A stretch of 64,000 nt of DNA from Paractinoplanes abujensis (GTDB lineage: Bacteria; Actinomycetota; Actinomycetes; Mycobacteriales; Micromonosporaceae): contig NZ_JACHMF010000001.1 in the NCBI RefSeq assembly GCF_014204895.1, positions 2,976,001 to 3,040,000 of the forward strand, given 5' to 3'. How positions within the stretch are numbered: position 1 is the first letter of the stretch; each line of letters starts with the position of its first letter. Under the pieces are notes generated by a model. It was not told where the DNA came from, searched no databases, and saw only the letters and a list, made by a program, of their open reading frames with translations. A program made the translations under genes and the position numbers. Shown piece after piece: positions 1 to 8,400 of the stretch.

Positions 1-465
1 GGCCATCCCGAAGCGCACCCGCGCCGGGAGATCGTGGACGCGATCCGCTACGTCGTCGACAACGGCTGCAAATGGCGAGCCCTGTCGTCGGACTTCCCGC
101 CCTGGAGGACCGTCTACGGGTTCTTCGCCCGCTGGGCCAAGAACGGCGTGCTCGAGTACGTCCGCGACCAACTGCGCCGTCAGATCCGCGTCGACGCCGG
201 CCGCTGCGCCCGCCCGGTCACCGCAATCATCGACTCGTAGAGCGTCAAGGTCGCGGAGACGGTCAGCCGGGAAACGCGCGGATTCGACGGCGCGAAGCTG
301 ATCAGCGGCCGCAAGTGGCACCTGATCGTAGACGCCAAGGGCCTGCTCATGACGGTGAAAGTGACCGCGGCAGACGTCACCGACCGCGACGCGGCCCGGG
401 AACTGCTGCCCGAACTTTCGCTCCGTCAATCCTGGCGCTGTTTCCGCCGGTTGGGCGCTAATTGA
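1..465 (+). pseudogene. IS5-family transposase remnant, nonsense-mutated and truncated
   Basis: The first 465 bases read as the middle of an IS5-type DDE transposase. The open frame enters from the left edge and shows the family signatures: the NGCKWRALSSDFPPW region (about bases 64-110), then IIDS, and after a stop the stretch RETRGFDGAKLISGRKWHL, then VTAADVTDRDAARELLPEL. In active relatives the segment reads DSQSVK; here the Gln codon is TAG at 238-240, so the frame is broken exactly at the conserved DSQ. Similarity ends near base 420 and the rest of the catalytic domain is missing. I therefore call it a dead fragment. No terminal inverted repeat can be seen because the left end lies outside the window. 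Confidence 0.85.
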
Positions 466-681
466 GAAACATCCGGATCTGCCGCCGACAATGCGCACCC
501 TCGTGGCTGGGCTCCATGTCAGCACCGTGCCGAGGTGCCGACGGGCGGTTGCGGGTGAAACACCCGCCGGCGCGATCAGGTGCACGAGGCCGGTAGCCCG
601 GTGCCGACAAGAGCATCCGGATCTGATGAGCGATGTCTGAACACGAGGCGGTCGGGTCTGGTGACCGATGCCGTACCGAGC

Positions 682-1173
682 ATGCATGATCAGACTGTGC
701 GTAATGAGCGTCTCAGCTTCTTCATCGAGTCGGTTCAGACGGTTCCGGACGGATGGCGGCTGGAGGGTGAGCCGGGATGTCACCCAGCGCATTGGGCACG
801 CCCGGGTGACCGCTTCGACCGTGCCTGCCGTGATGACGGCCGGAACGAGCGAGACGTGGACCTGGTCGTGCTCGAACTCACCGAGTCGTACGTCGTCGTC
901 AATGGCTCCGGCGGTGACCAGCTCAGGCCGGACGATATCGTCTCCGGCGAGCGCCTGATCGATGACGCCGGCCAAGCCGCCGAGCGGCCGCTGCGGCCGG
1001 AGCAGGCGGCCCGAGGGCTTGCTCGGATACTAGGTCTATCGGCAGTTATCCCCAAAGTTGAACCGGATTGGACAGCGACTACAAAGCCTTCATCAATACA
1101 TACGGTGCCGGCATGGTCGACGACCACATCTCCGTGTGCGCTCCCGGCGCCGCCGAAGACTGGGCGGAGCTGA
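682..1173 (+). CDS. Hypothetical protein (163 aa)
   Basis: An ATG at 682 opens a frame beginning MHDQTVRNERLSFF. The segment up to about residue 125 has balanced protein-like composition (VDLVVLELTESYVVVNG, DDIVSGERLIDD), so the gene looks real, but I do not recognise the family. The last 40 residues (TATTKPSSIHTVPAWSTT onward) look like out-of-frame reading through the next gene. The authentic C-terminus may therefore have been lost at a junction near 1050, where the neighbouring SUKH gene also loses its N-terminus. In-frame codons extend further upstream but do not look coding. Confidence 0.45.
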   Translation: MHDQTVRNERLSFFIESVQTVPDGWRLEGEPGCHPAHWARPGDRFDRACRDDGRNERDVDLVVLELTESYVVVNGSGGDQLRPDDIVSGERLIDDAGQAAERPLRPEQAARGLARILGLSAVIPKVEPDWTATTKPSSIHTVPAWSTTTSPCALPAPPKTGRS

Positions 1174-1541
1174 TACGACACAACACCTATGCTCACGAAT
1201 GCGTTCGGCTGGACTTCGCAGGACCCGAAGGCTACGTAGGGGACTGGCAACTCGGTGACGCTTCGCGCTGGGCACCAGGTAGGGAAGACGTCCCCGCCTG
1301 GTTCGAACCCGGCGACGACCTGATCTCGTGGGGACACACCGGGAACGGGGACTTCCTCTTCTGGCACGTCCAGCCTGGCGCGGCGCCTGAGGTCTGGCCG
1401 GTGGTGTTCAAAGAGCGGGGACCGTTCTGGGAGCGGTACCGGACCGGATTCTGCACCGCAATGGCCGGCTTACTGACAGGCGAGATTCAATCCGAATACC
1501 TCAGCGACCCTCTCGGCGGACCTCACTCCTACAACTCTTGA
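1068..1541 (+). CDS. SUKH (SMI1/KNR4) family protein, probably 5'-truncated
   Basis: The frame starts at a weak TTG with DSDYKAFINTYGAG, the hallmark of SMI1/KNR4 (SUKH) proteins, followed by FAGPEGYVGDW, a Trp-rich mid-region (DLISWGHTGNGDFLFWHV) and a C-terminal section ending near 1541. SUKH proteins are known as immunity proteins of polymorphic toxin systems and as general protein-binding modules. Family members normally carry 20-40 residues before the SDYK motif; here an in-frame TGA at 1059-1061 cuts that off and no ribosome-binding site is visible. It overlaps the 3' end of the preceding frame by about 100 bases. I think it is an N-terminally truncated relic, though expression from TTG cannot be excluded. 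No toxin gene is adjacent. Confidence 0.65.
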   Translation: MDSDYKAFINTYGAGMVDDHISVCAPGAAEDWAELIRHNTYAHECVRLDFAGPEGYVGDWQLGDASRWAPGREDVPAWFEPGDDLISWGHTGNGDFLFWHVQPGAAPEVWPVVFKERGPFWERYRTGFCTAMAGLLTGEIQSEYLSDPLGGPHSYNS

Positions 1542-1628
1542 CGAGACCTAGGGCGCTGGGTCGAACGGACATGCGTTGCGGACGCTCACCCATGTCTGTT
1601 CGGGTGCGTCGCCGGTTGACTCGGAGGC

Positions 1629-2456
1629 ATGACGACTCGTGTGAACGACATCCTGGTTCTGGGCGCGACCGGCAAGACCGGGCGACGGCTGGTCCCCCGG
1701 CTACGGGCGAAAGGCGCCACGGTACGGGCGGCGAGCCGCTCGGGTGAGGTCACGTTCGATTGGACCAAGCCGGCGACCTGGCCCGCGGCCGTTCAGGGAG
1801 CCGGGGCGGTCTACCTGGTCGCACCCGACGATCCGGGTCCGCTGCCCGAGTTTCTGTCGCTGGCGAGCAAGAGTGTGCGCCACATCGTGCAGCTTTCCGG
1901 TCGCGGGCTGGACGCGGTGGACGGCGACTTCGCGGGAATGGCGACGGCTGAGCGTTTGGTGCGCGACTCCGGCGCCGACTGGACGGTCTTGCGCGCGAAC
2001 AACTTCAATCAGAACTTCGACGAGGACCTGTGGCAGCCGCCGCTGGCCGCGGGACGGCTCGCCCTGCCCGCGGGTGACGTCCCCGAGCCGTTCATCGACG
2101 CCGACGACATCGCCGATGTGGCCGCCCTGGTGCTGACCGAGGCCGGCCACGGCGGCCGCCAGTACGAGCTCTCCGGCCCGCAAACGCTCACTTTCGCCGA
2201 GGCCACCGAGATCATCGCGCGTGCGGCCGGGCGCCCGATCAGCTACGTCGAGCTGACCCCGGAGGCCTACCGCGCCGAACTGGCCACCACCGGCTACCCG
2301 CCCGAGGTCATCGATGCGCTCGACGCCCTCTTCGCGGCCATGCGCGCCGGCCATTCCGCCCAGCCCACCGACGACGTTCGCACCCTCCTCGGCCGCGAGG
2401 GCACACCCTTTACCACGTATGCGGAAAGGGCCGCTCGCGCGGGAGCTTGGGGCTGA
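1629..2456 (+). CDS. NmrA-like NAD(P)-binding epimerase/reductase
   Basis: This 275-residue protein is an atypical short-chain dehydrogenase of the NmrA/azoreductase-like group. The dinucleotide-binding glycine motif GATGKTG lies at residues 12-18 after the first beta strand ILVLG. The middle contains VRHIVQLSGRG and DWTVLRANNFNQNF, and the segment PFIDADDIADVAALVLT is the usual family signature following the substrate loop. The C-terminal third (YELSGPQTLTFAEATEIIARAAGRPISYVEL) is typical. It has no Tyr-x-x-x-Lys catalytic pair, so it may act as a redox sensor or a quinone/azo reductase. GGAGG lies only one base before the ATG, so the true start could be the GTG at 1641. It appears monocistronic. 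Confidence 0.85.
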   Translation: MTTRVNDILVLGATGKTGRRLVPRLRAKGATVRAASRSGEVTFDWTKPATWPAAVQGAGAVYLVAPDDPGPLPEFLSLASKSVRHIVQLSGRGLDAVDGDFAGMATAERLVRDSGADWTVLRANNFNQNFDEDLWQPPLAAGRLALPAGDVPEPFIDADDIADVAALVLTEAGHGGRQYELSGPQTLTFAEATEIIARAAGRPISYVELTPEAYRAELATTGYPPEVIDALDALFAAMRAGHSAQPTDDVRTLLGREGTPFTTYAERAARAGAWG

Positions 2457-2474
2457 TTCTGTGCTGAGCGAAAA

Positions 2475-2557
2475 CCGCAGCCTGAAACCGAGCGCGCGCC
2501 GAGCGGAAAGCGCCGCCCACACCGGAGCCTGAAACTGACCTTGCGCCGAGCGGAACG
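2475..2557 (+). repeat. Imperfect 36-bp direct repeat pair downstream of the NmrA-like gene
   Basis: Two 36-base units, 2475-2510 and 2522-2557, match at 30 of 36 positions, both containing GCCTGAAAC and GCGCCGAGCGGAA. They fill most of the gap between two convergent genes. I see no hairpin. The function is unknown; a simple local duplication is likely. Confidence 0.6.
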
Positions 2558-2613
2558 GGCAGCCCGCGGGCGGGACGCTGGGGCTGGCCTTTGATGAGAG
2601 CAGAGAACTAGCC

Positions 2614-3318
2614 TCATCGGCTGGGGAACCGCGTGCGGGCCTGAGAATTCCAGGCTTGCAGGGCGGCCTCCGCGTCCGTACGGGAAAGCTCGCCCCGCTC
2701 GGCGACGAGGCTCCGGAGGAAGTGGATCGCCGCTCCGACCTGCGGCCCGGCGGGGATCTCGAGAACCCGCATCACTTCGGCGCCGTCGAGGGGCGCCTCG
2801 ATGCGGGCCAGCCGCATGTCGGCCGCCCTGCGTGCTGCGGCCTCTCGTTCCTTCTGCTGGTCCGCGTGCCACTCGTCGTACGTGCGGTAGGTCTGCGCCT
2901 CGGCGGCGCGCCGGTCCCACCCCTCGTGGTCGCGTTCGGCGCCGAGCCCGACCTCATGGAACAGGTCGTGGTGCTCGGGCCGGGCGTTACGCGGCTCGGG
3001 AACGACACCGAGGCGGGCCAGCACGGCGTTGATCGGCCAGTCGGGCCGCCGGGCGGTGGGGAACTCCTCGGTGTGCGACGGCCCCCAGACCCGCTGCCCG
3101 GCGCGCCACAAGGATGCGGTCTGGTATCCGTCGCCGCCGAAGAAGTCGGCCTCCACCTCGCCGATCGCCGCGGTCCGCGACCAGTTCTTCAGCTCGGGCT
3201 CGTGGCCCGGCCGCAGGGGAACGAGGCCCATGCGGTGCCGGAGCGGGGCGACCGGGGCACCCGCGATCTCGCGCAGCAGGTCGTACGGGCCGACGGCGGC
3301 GTACAGCTGGTAAGACAC
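2614..3318 (-). CDS. Hypothetical protein with a CCA-adding-enzyme-like C-terminal tail
   Basis: I start this 234-residue protein at the GTG at 3318 (VSYQLYAAVGPYDLL); the in-frame extension to 3540 has non-protein composition. The N-terminal half is not recognised. Residues about 177-224 carry LDGAEVM, then PAGPQVG, then ERGELSRTDAEAAL and a terminal Trp. This is the order of conserved features in the C-terminal helical tail of class II tRNA nucleotidyltransferases (LDG-x-x-x-M, PGP-x-VG, EA-x-x-L-x-x-W). No nucleotidyltransferase or HD domain is present, so this is a borrowed or convergent tail and not a CCA enzyme. A basic-acidic helix (WHADQQKEREAAARRAADM) precedes it. The gene is convergent with the NmrA-like gene. 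Confidence 0.65.
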   Translation of the reverse strand: MSYQLYAAVGPYDLLREIAGAPVAPLRHRMGLVPLRPGHEPELKNWSRTAAIGEVEADFFGGDGYQTASLWRAGQRVWGPSHTEEFPTARRPDWPINAVLARLGVVPEPRNARPEHHDLFHEVGLGAERDHEGWDRRAAEAQTYRTYDEWHADQQKEREAAARRAADMRLARIEAPLDGAEVMRVLEIPAGPQVGAAIHFLRSLVAERGELSRTDAEAALQAWNSQARTRFPSR

Positions 3319-3637
3319 CGGGGCGACGCTATCACTACACGGTGTGACCTTGCGCTGCCGCTCCGGCCGATGCGTCCCGCGTACGTGAACAACACGAAGC
3401 GTGAGATTGGGCGCCGAGCCGACGGCCACCGGAAGGTCCGCACGAAATACAAGATATGCCCGGTTTCGACCCGGACGCGTTCGCCTGAGATGTCTGAGTT
3501 CCTCCCTTTGGCCGAAATGCCACGGCGGTCCGGTCAGCACCCTTGTTTCACGCTCCGTAACTTCATATTGTCCTGATGTGCCCGAAACGCGGCCTAGGTC
3601 GCGCCGGTCGACATCACAGACAGTATGGAGGTGGGCA

Positions 3638-4972
3638 ATGAGCGGGTGGCTGATCCTCGTCGCCGGCTACGCGATCATGTTGTCCTGGCCGATCTCCACC
3701 GTGGCGCTGGTGACCATCGGCGTGCGCTACGTGGCCTCGCGCCGGCAGGATCTCGTGGCCAGGTCGCTGCAGCACGGCGACGGCACCCCCGAGCACTTCT
3801 GGATCATCGTGCCGGCGCTGAACGAAGAGGTCGTCGTCGGCAACACGGTCAAGGCCGCGCTGGGCCTCAGCGGGCCGGGCCACACGCTGGCCCGGGTCCT
3901 GGTCGTCGACGACGGCTCGGACGACCGCACCCCCGAGGTGCTGGCCGCCATCGACCACCCCCGCCTGCACGTCATGCGCCGCGACCTGCCCAACGCCCGC
4001 AAGGGCAAGGGCGAGGCCCTCAACGCCGCGTACCGCTACATCGCCGAGCAGACCGCGCTGGCCGGCGTCAGCCCCGACAAGGTCGTCCTGGGCATCATCG
4101 ACGGCGACGGTCAGGGCAGCCGCAACATCCTGCTCGAGGTCTCCCGCATGCTGCGCGACACCGCGATCGGGGCCGTCCAGGTGCAGGTGCGCATCCGCAA
4201 CCGCAACAAGCTGCTCGGCGCCGTGCAGGACCTGGAGTTCGGTTCGATCGTCAACGCCTGCCAGAGCCTGCGCGACATGCTCGACACCGTCGGTCTCGGT
4301 GGCAACGGCCAGTTCACCCGGCTGTCGGCGCTGCTGGCCCTGGGCGACGCGCCCTGGTCGGCCTGCCTGGTCGAGGACCTCGAGCTGGGACTGCGCATGC
4401 ACCTGTCCGGCGTCGGCATCCGCTACACCTCACGGGCCGCCGTCACCCAGCAGGCCGTGGTCGACGTCCGCCGGCTCACCCGCCAGCGCACCCGCTGGGC
4501 CCAGGGCAACCTGCAGTGCGCCCGCTACCTGCGGCAGCTGGTCACCTCGAAGCGGATCGGCTGGACCTCGCTGGCCGAGGTGCTGCACTACCTGCTCTCG
4601 CCGTGGGCCAACGCCCTGGTCACGGTCGCGCTGGCCGGCACGGTCGCGGCCGGCTCGGTCGCCCTGGCCGTCGGCCACCCGCTCTCGCTGATCGGATCGT
4701 GGCTCGTACTGGGTCAGAGCGCGGCCGTCTGGCTGATCGTCACCTGGTTCCCCGGTTTCGTCTGGGCTCTGCTGCACCGCTTCCGGCTCCGCGACGAGAC
4801 CCTCCCGCGTCTGCTCGTGGCCGCCCTCGCCTACCCCGCGTTCCTGCTCCTGGGCCTGGTCGCCACCTACCGCGCCATCGCCCGCCAGGCCACCGGCCGC
4901 CAGGCCTGGGCCAAGACCGAACGCCTGGCCGAGGAAGAAATCCCCACCCCCGCTCTCGCTCTCGCTGCCTGA
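3638..4972 (+). CDS. Membrane-bound family 2 glycosyltransferase (polysaccharide synthase-like)
   Basis: The ATG at 3638 is preceded by GGAGG with a 6-base gap, which fixes the start. The 444-residue product has an N-terminal membrane helix (residues 3-30), a GT2 catalytic domain, then three to four C-terminal helices (about 325-430). Catalytic landmarks are VVDDGSDD (89-96), IIDGDGQG (about 153), the acceptor-site VEDLELG (about 245) and the processive-synthase signature RQRTRWAQG (about 282), equivalent to QxxRW. Size and layout resemble PgaC/IcaA-type poly-N-acetylglucosamine synthases and hyaluronan synthases. It is first of a three-gene operon with a UDP-GlcNAc 2-epimerase 15 bases downstream, which suggests an N-acetylhexosamine-containing exopolysaccharide. 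The substrate cannot be read from the sequence alone. Confidence 0.88.
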   Translation: MSGWLILVAGYAIMLSWPISTVALVTIGVRYVASRRQDLVARSLQHGDGTPEHFWIIVPALNEEVVVGNTVKAALGLSGPGHTLARVLVVDDGSDDRTPEVLAAIDHPRLHVMRRDLPNARKGKGEALNAAYRYIAEQTALAGVSPDKVVLGIIDGDGQGSRNILLEVSRMLRDTAIGAVQVQVRIRNRNKLLGAVQDLEFGSIVNACQSLRDMLDTVGLGGNGQFTRLSALLALGDAPWSACLVEDLELGLRMHLSGVGIRYTSRAAVTQQAVVDVRRLTRQRTRWAQGNLQCARYLRQLVTSKRIGWTSLAEVLHYLLSPWANALVTVALAGTVAAGSVALAVGHPLSLIGSWLVLGQSAAVWLIVTWFPGFVWALLHRFRLRDETLPRLLVAALAYPAFLLLGLVATYRAIARQATGRQAWAKTERLAEEEIPTPALALAA

Positions 4973-4987
4973 ACCGAAGGACCCCCC

Positions 4988-6148
4988 ATGACGCTCCCCG
5001 AAGTCCACCTCATCGGCGGCACCCGCCCCGAGGCCGTCAAGCTCGCCCCCGTCGCGATCGCCATGCGCGAGCAGGGCCTGGTCGAGCCGGTGCTGCTGGC
5101 CAGCGGTCAGCACCCGGCGATGGTCACGCAGGCGCTGGCCGCGTTCGACCTCACCGCCGACGTCACGCTTACCGTCGAGCGGGTCACCGGCAGCCAGGCC
5201 GAGCTGTTCACCGAGATGGTCCGCCGGCTGGACGCGCTGTGGGAGGTCCGCACCCCGGCCGCCGTCATCGTGCAGGGCGACACCACGACGAGCCTGGCCG
5301 GCGCGCTCGCCGCTTTCTGGCGCCGGATCCCCGTCGTACACCTGGAAGCGGGTCTTCGCTCGGGCGATCTGGACTCGCCGTTCCCCGAGGAGGCCAACCG
5401 CAAGCTGGTCGCTCAGATCGCGTCCCTGCACCTGGCACCGACCCCGCTCGCGGCGATGAACCTGCTCGACGAGAACGTGTCCGGTGAGGACGTGTTCGTC
5501 ACCGGCAACACGGTGGTCGACGCGACGCTCGCCGTGGCCGGACGCCGGCTGCCGTACGAGAACCAGGCCGTGGCCGCCGCCCGCATGAGCAGCACCAACC
5601 GGCTCGTGCTGGTCACCGCGCACCGCCGCGAGTCGTGGGGTGAGCCGCTCGACCGCATCCTGGGCGCCGTCCGCGAGCTGGTCGCGAAGTACCCCGACAT
5701 CGACGTCATCCTGCCCAGCCACCCCAATCCCGCCGTACGGGCGCAGGTCGAGGCGGGTCTGGCCGGGCTCGAACGGGTCACCGTCACCGACCCCGTGGCC
5801 TACCCCGACCTGTCCCGCCTGCTGTCCGAGGCGTACCTGGTGCTCACCGACTCGGGTGGCATCCAGGAGGAGGCGCCCTCCTTCAAGGTGCCCGCCCTCG
5901 TGCTGCGCGACGTCACCGAGCGCGTCGAGTCGATCAACGCGGGCTGCGCCAAGCTCGTCGGGTCCGACCCCGCCCTCATCGTCGCCGAGGCGTCCGCCCT
6001 GCTCGACGACCCTTCGCGCCGCGACGCGATGACCGCCGGCGCCAACCCGTACGGGGACGGCCTGGCCGCCCACCGCACGGCGCAGGCCACCGCCGGCCTG
6101 CTCGGCCTCACCAGCTCCCCCGTTGAGATGATCGGAGTGTCCCGCTGA
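4988..6148 (+). CDS. wecB: UDP-N-acetylglucosamine 2-epimerase (non-hydrolysing)
   Basis: This 386-residue cytosolic enzyme interconverts UDP-GlcNAc and UDP-ManNAc, the precursor of ManNAc-containing polymers. The family landmarks are all present: GGTRPEAVKLAPV at residues 10-22, QGDTTTSLAGALAAF, HLEAGLRSGD (catalytic Asp/Glu region), PEEANRKL, VLVTAHRRESWG with the conserved His-Arg-Arg-Glu, and the UDP-binding loop LTDSGGIQEEAP. Length matches WecB/MnaA. It lies 15 bases after the glycosyltransferase, and its TGA shares bases with the ATG of the next gene (TGATG), so the three genes are almost certainly one transcript with coupled translation. Confidence 0.95.
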   Translation: MTLPEVHLIGGTRPEAVKLAPVAIAMREQGLVEPVLLASGQHPAMVTQALAAFDLTADVTLTVERVTGSQAELFTEMVRRLDALWEVRTPAAVIVQGDTTTSLAGALAAFWRRIPVVHLEAGLRSGDLDSPFPEEANRKLVAQIASLHLAPTPLAAMNLLDENVSGEDVFVTGNTVVDATLAVAGRRLPYENQAVAAARMSSTNRLVLVTAHRRESWGEPLDRILGAVRELVAKYPDIDVILPSHPNPAVRAQVEAGLAGLERVTVTDPVAYPDLSRLLSEAYLVLTDSGGIQEEAPSFKVPALVLRDVTERVESINAGCAKLVGSDPALIVAEASALLDDPSRRDAMTAGANPYGDGLAAHRTAQATAGLLGLTSSPVEMIGVSR

Positions 6149-7773
6149 TGCGTTTCCCCAAGACCCTGCTCTCGGCCGGTGTCGCCGGTGTCATGCTGGG
6201 CGCTTTCGCCCTCAACGCGATGACCGCCGAGGCTGCCGTCACCCCGGCCGCCGTCGTCACCGCGCTGCCCGCCGCGAAGTCGGGCAAGGCCGCGCCCGGC
6301 GGGGGCAGTGCCAAGACCCTGGTCCTGTACGACACCACGGGCGACTACGGCTGGATGGGTGAGGTCTACGCGACCCAGACCGCCAACCTCAGCTCGCACT
6401 TCGGCTCGTGGACGGCCGCCCCCGTCGGTTCCTACAAGGCCGGCGACCTCAACGCCTACACCGCTGTCGTCTACGTCGGCTCCACCTACGACGAGCCGGT
6501 CCCGGACGCCTTCCTGGCCGACGTGGCCGCCACGACCAAGCCGGTGACCTGGCTCTACGACAACATCTGGCAGCTCACCGCGAACCCCGCGTTCGCCGCC
6601 GGGCACGGGTTCACCAGCGGCGGTTTCGACTACGCGGACGTCGCCGAGGTGACCTACAAGTCGCAGAAGCTGACCCGTGACACCCGGAACAAGTCCGGCA
6701 TCATGAACCTGTCCATCACCGACGCCACCAAGGTCAAAACCCTTGCTTCCGCCGTACGCCCGGACGGGTCGACCTTCCCGTGGGCCATCACGTCGGGCAA
6801 TTTCACGTACGTCGCCGAGATCCCCTTCGCGTACGTGACCCACGACGACCGGTACCTCGCGTTCGCCGACCTGCTGTTCGACTCGCTCGGCGCGGACGTC
6901 AAGGAGCAGCACCGCGGCCTGGTCCGTATCGAGGACGTCGGCCCCGACTCCGACCCCGACGAGCTCAGGGCCGTCGCCGACTACCTGTCCGCCGAGAAGG
7001 TGCCGTTCACGGTGGCCGTCTACACCCGCTACCGCGACCCCAAGGGCGTCAACAACGGCGGCAAGGCCCAGGACTACACGCTGCTGAGCAAGCCCAAGGT
7101 GGTGTCCGCGCTCAAGTACATGCAGAGCAAGGGCGGCACGCTGCTGATGCACGGCTACACCCACCAGTACGGCAACCTGGCCAACCCGTACGACGGGGTC
7201 AGCGCGAACGACTTCGAGTTCTACGCCGCGCACGTCGACGAGAACGACAGCGTCATCTACGACGGCCCCGTCCCCGGTGACTCGGCCGCGTGGGCCACCA
7301 GCCGCATGGTCGCCGCCGGTCTGATCTTCACCGCGGCCGGCCTGGGCACCCCCAGCATCTTCGAGTTACCGCACTACGCCGGCAGCGCCGTCGACTACCA
7401 GGCCGTCAACACGCTCTTCGGAAAGCGCTACGACCGGGGCCTGTACTTCCCGGGCGTCCTCACCGGGGCCAAGCCCGACTACAAGCGCCAGTTCGGACAG
7501 TTCTTCCCGTACGCGGTGCGCGACGTCTACGGCTCGGTCGTCGTGCCCGAGAACATCGGCAACATCGAGCCCGACTCGTTCAACAACCACCCGGCCCGGC
7601 TGCCCAGCGACCTGATCGCCTCGGCCCGGCGCAACCTGGTGGTCCGCGACGGCGTGGCCAGCTTCTTCTACCACCCGTACCTGGGCACCGACTACCTCAA
7701 GCAGGTCGTCACCGGGGTCAAGGCGCAGGGCTACACGTTCGTCACCGCCACCTCGATGATCGCCGGCAAGTAG
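6148..7773 (+). CDS. Secreted DUF2334 polysaccharide deacetylase-like protein
   Basis: The 541-residue product begins with a classic signal peptide (MRFPK basic start, hydrophobic stretch, cleavage expected after AEAA near residue 30), so it acts outside the membrane. From about residue 250 it matches the DUF2334 group of NodB-like carbohydrate deacetylases: VRIEDVGPDSDPDEL supplies the metal-binding Asp pair, LLMHGYTHQYGN the metal-binding His-x-x-x-His, and the C-terminal FFYHPYLG the last conserved His. Residues 57-240 form a Rossmann-like N-terminal region (LVLYDTTGDYGWMGE) often seen before this domain. Translational coupling to the epimerase suggests it trims N-acetyl groups from the polymer made by the glycosyltransferase, as IcaB/PgaB do for PNAG; this role is inferred. 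Confidence 0.85.
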   Translation: MRFPKTLLSAGVAGVMLGAFALNAMTAEAAVTPAAVVTALPAAKSGKAAPGGGSAKTLVLYDTTGDYGWMGEVYATQTANLSSHFGSWTAAPVGSYKAGDLNAYTAVVYVGSTYDEPVPDAFLADVAATTKPVTWLYDNIWQLTANPAFAAGHGFTSGGFDYADVAEVTYKSQKLTRDTRNKSGIMNLSITDATKVKTLASAVRPDGSTFPWAITSGNFTYVAEIPFAYVTHDDRYLAFADLLFDSLGADVKEQHRGLVRIEDVGPDSDPDELRAVADYLSAEKVPFTVAVYTRYRDPKGVNNGGKAQDYTLLSKPKVVSALKYMQSKGGTLLMHGYTHQYGNLANPYDGVSANDFEFYAAHVDENDSVIYDGPVPGDSAAWATSRMVAAGLIFTAAGLGTPSIFELPHYAGSAVDYQAVNTLFGKRYDRGLYFPGVLTGAKPDYKRQFGQFFPYAVRDVYGSVVVPENIGNIEPDSFNNHPARLPSDLIASARRNLVVRDGVASFFYHPYLGTDYLKQVVTGVKAQGYTFVTATSMIAGK

Positions 7774-7791
7774 TCAGCTTCCGCAGCGAAC

Positions 7792-7818
7792 GCCGCCCGT
7801 GCCTGCCGTACGGGCGGC
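7792..7818. terminator. Hairpin terminator between convergent genes
   Basis: A 9-base inverted repeat, GCCGCCCGT and ACGGGCGGC, with a 9-base loop, lies 19 bases after the deacetylase stop and is followed by TTTGCT. It sits between two convergent genes and probably ends transcription from the exopolysaccharide operon. Confidence 0.7.
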
Positions 7819-7834
7819 TTTGCTGTGTCCGCCG

Positions 7835-8332
7835 TCAGTCGCGCTCACCCTCGACGGTCCTGAAGGTGCGGAAACCGCGGCGGTGGTAGTTGGGCAGCGC
7901 GTTGGGATGGTCGACCGACGACGTGTGCAGCCAGATCCGCCGTACGCCCGGAGCGAGCTCCCAGGCCTGCCGCACCGTGAGCGTCAGCGCGAACCCGCCC
8001 AGCCGGCGACCGGTGAACTCGGGCACCAGTCCGAACGTCTCGATCTCGGTCACCGGCCCGGGGTGCAGATCGTAGGCGGCCAGCCCGGCCGGTTCGCCGT
8101 CGAACGCCAGCAGCCAGAACATCCGGTCCGGATGCTCGGCCTGCCAGGCGTCCCACTCCTGCTCGGTGCGGGTCGCACACTTCCAGCCGAACGGCGCGCC
8201 GATCCTGACCTGCAGCTCCACCACCAGTGAGGAGTCGCGCCGCAGCCGGTCCAGCGTCAGCCCGGGCACCGGTTCGGCCGCGACGAGCTGCTGGCGATCC
8301 GTCATCTCCAGGTACGAAACGGTTTCCCTCAC
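7835..8332 (-). CDS. GNAT family N-acetyltransferase
   Basis: This is a 165-residue acetyl-CoA-dependent acyltransferase. Residues 5-10 (VSYLEM) and the following PAEPVPGL-type segment recur at the start of many actinobacterial GNATs. The core runs from WLLAFDGEPAGLAAYDL (strands 2-3) through VTEIETFGLVPEFTGRRLGGFAL, where strand 4 and the pantetheine-binding loop (degenerate Q/R-x-x-G-x-G/A) lie, to the late WLHTSSVDHPNALPNYHRRGF (strands 5-6), a signature of amino-acid or small-molecule acetylators. A GTG start at 8332 is used. It follows the macrodomain gene on the same strand with a 68-base gap, so it could be the last gene of that run. Confidence 0.88.
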   Translation of the reverse strand: MRETVSYLEMTDRQQLVAAEPVPGLTLDRLRRDSSLVVELQVRIGAPFGWKCATRTEQEWDAWQAEHPDRMFWLLAFDGEPAGLAAYDLHPGPVTEIETFGLVPEFTGRRLGGFALTLTVRQAWELAPGVRRIWLHTSSVDHPNALPNYHRRGFRTFRTVEGERD

Positions 8333-8400
8333 CGACCGGACACTACGGGAGATCGGCTGTGGTCACCGCCCTGGCGGAGCCCGCCTCGGGGAAGCGTCCG

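Noticed and set aside
3319..3540. N-terminal extension of the hypothetical gene at 2614
   Set aside because: The extra 74 residues are Arg/Pro-rich with no protein-like pattern; the GTG at 3318 begins the plausible protein.
3625..5487. A 620-codon frame overlapping the glycosyltransferase and epimerase genes
   Set aside because: Arg/Pro/Gly-rich shadow in another frame; it crosses two well-defined genes.
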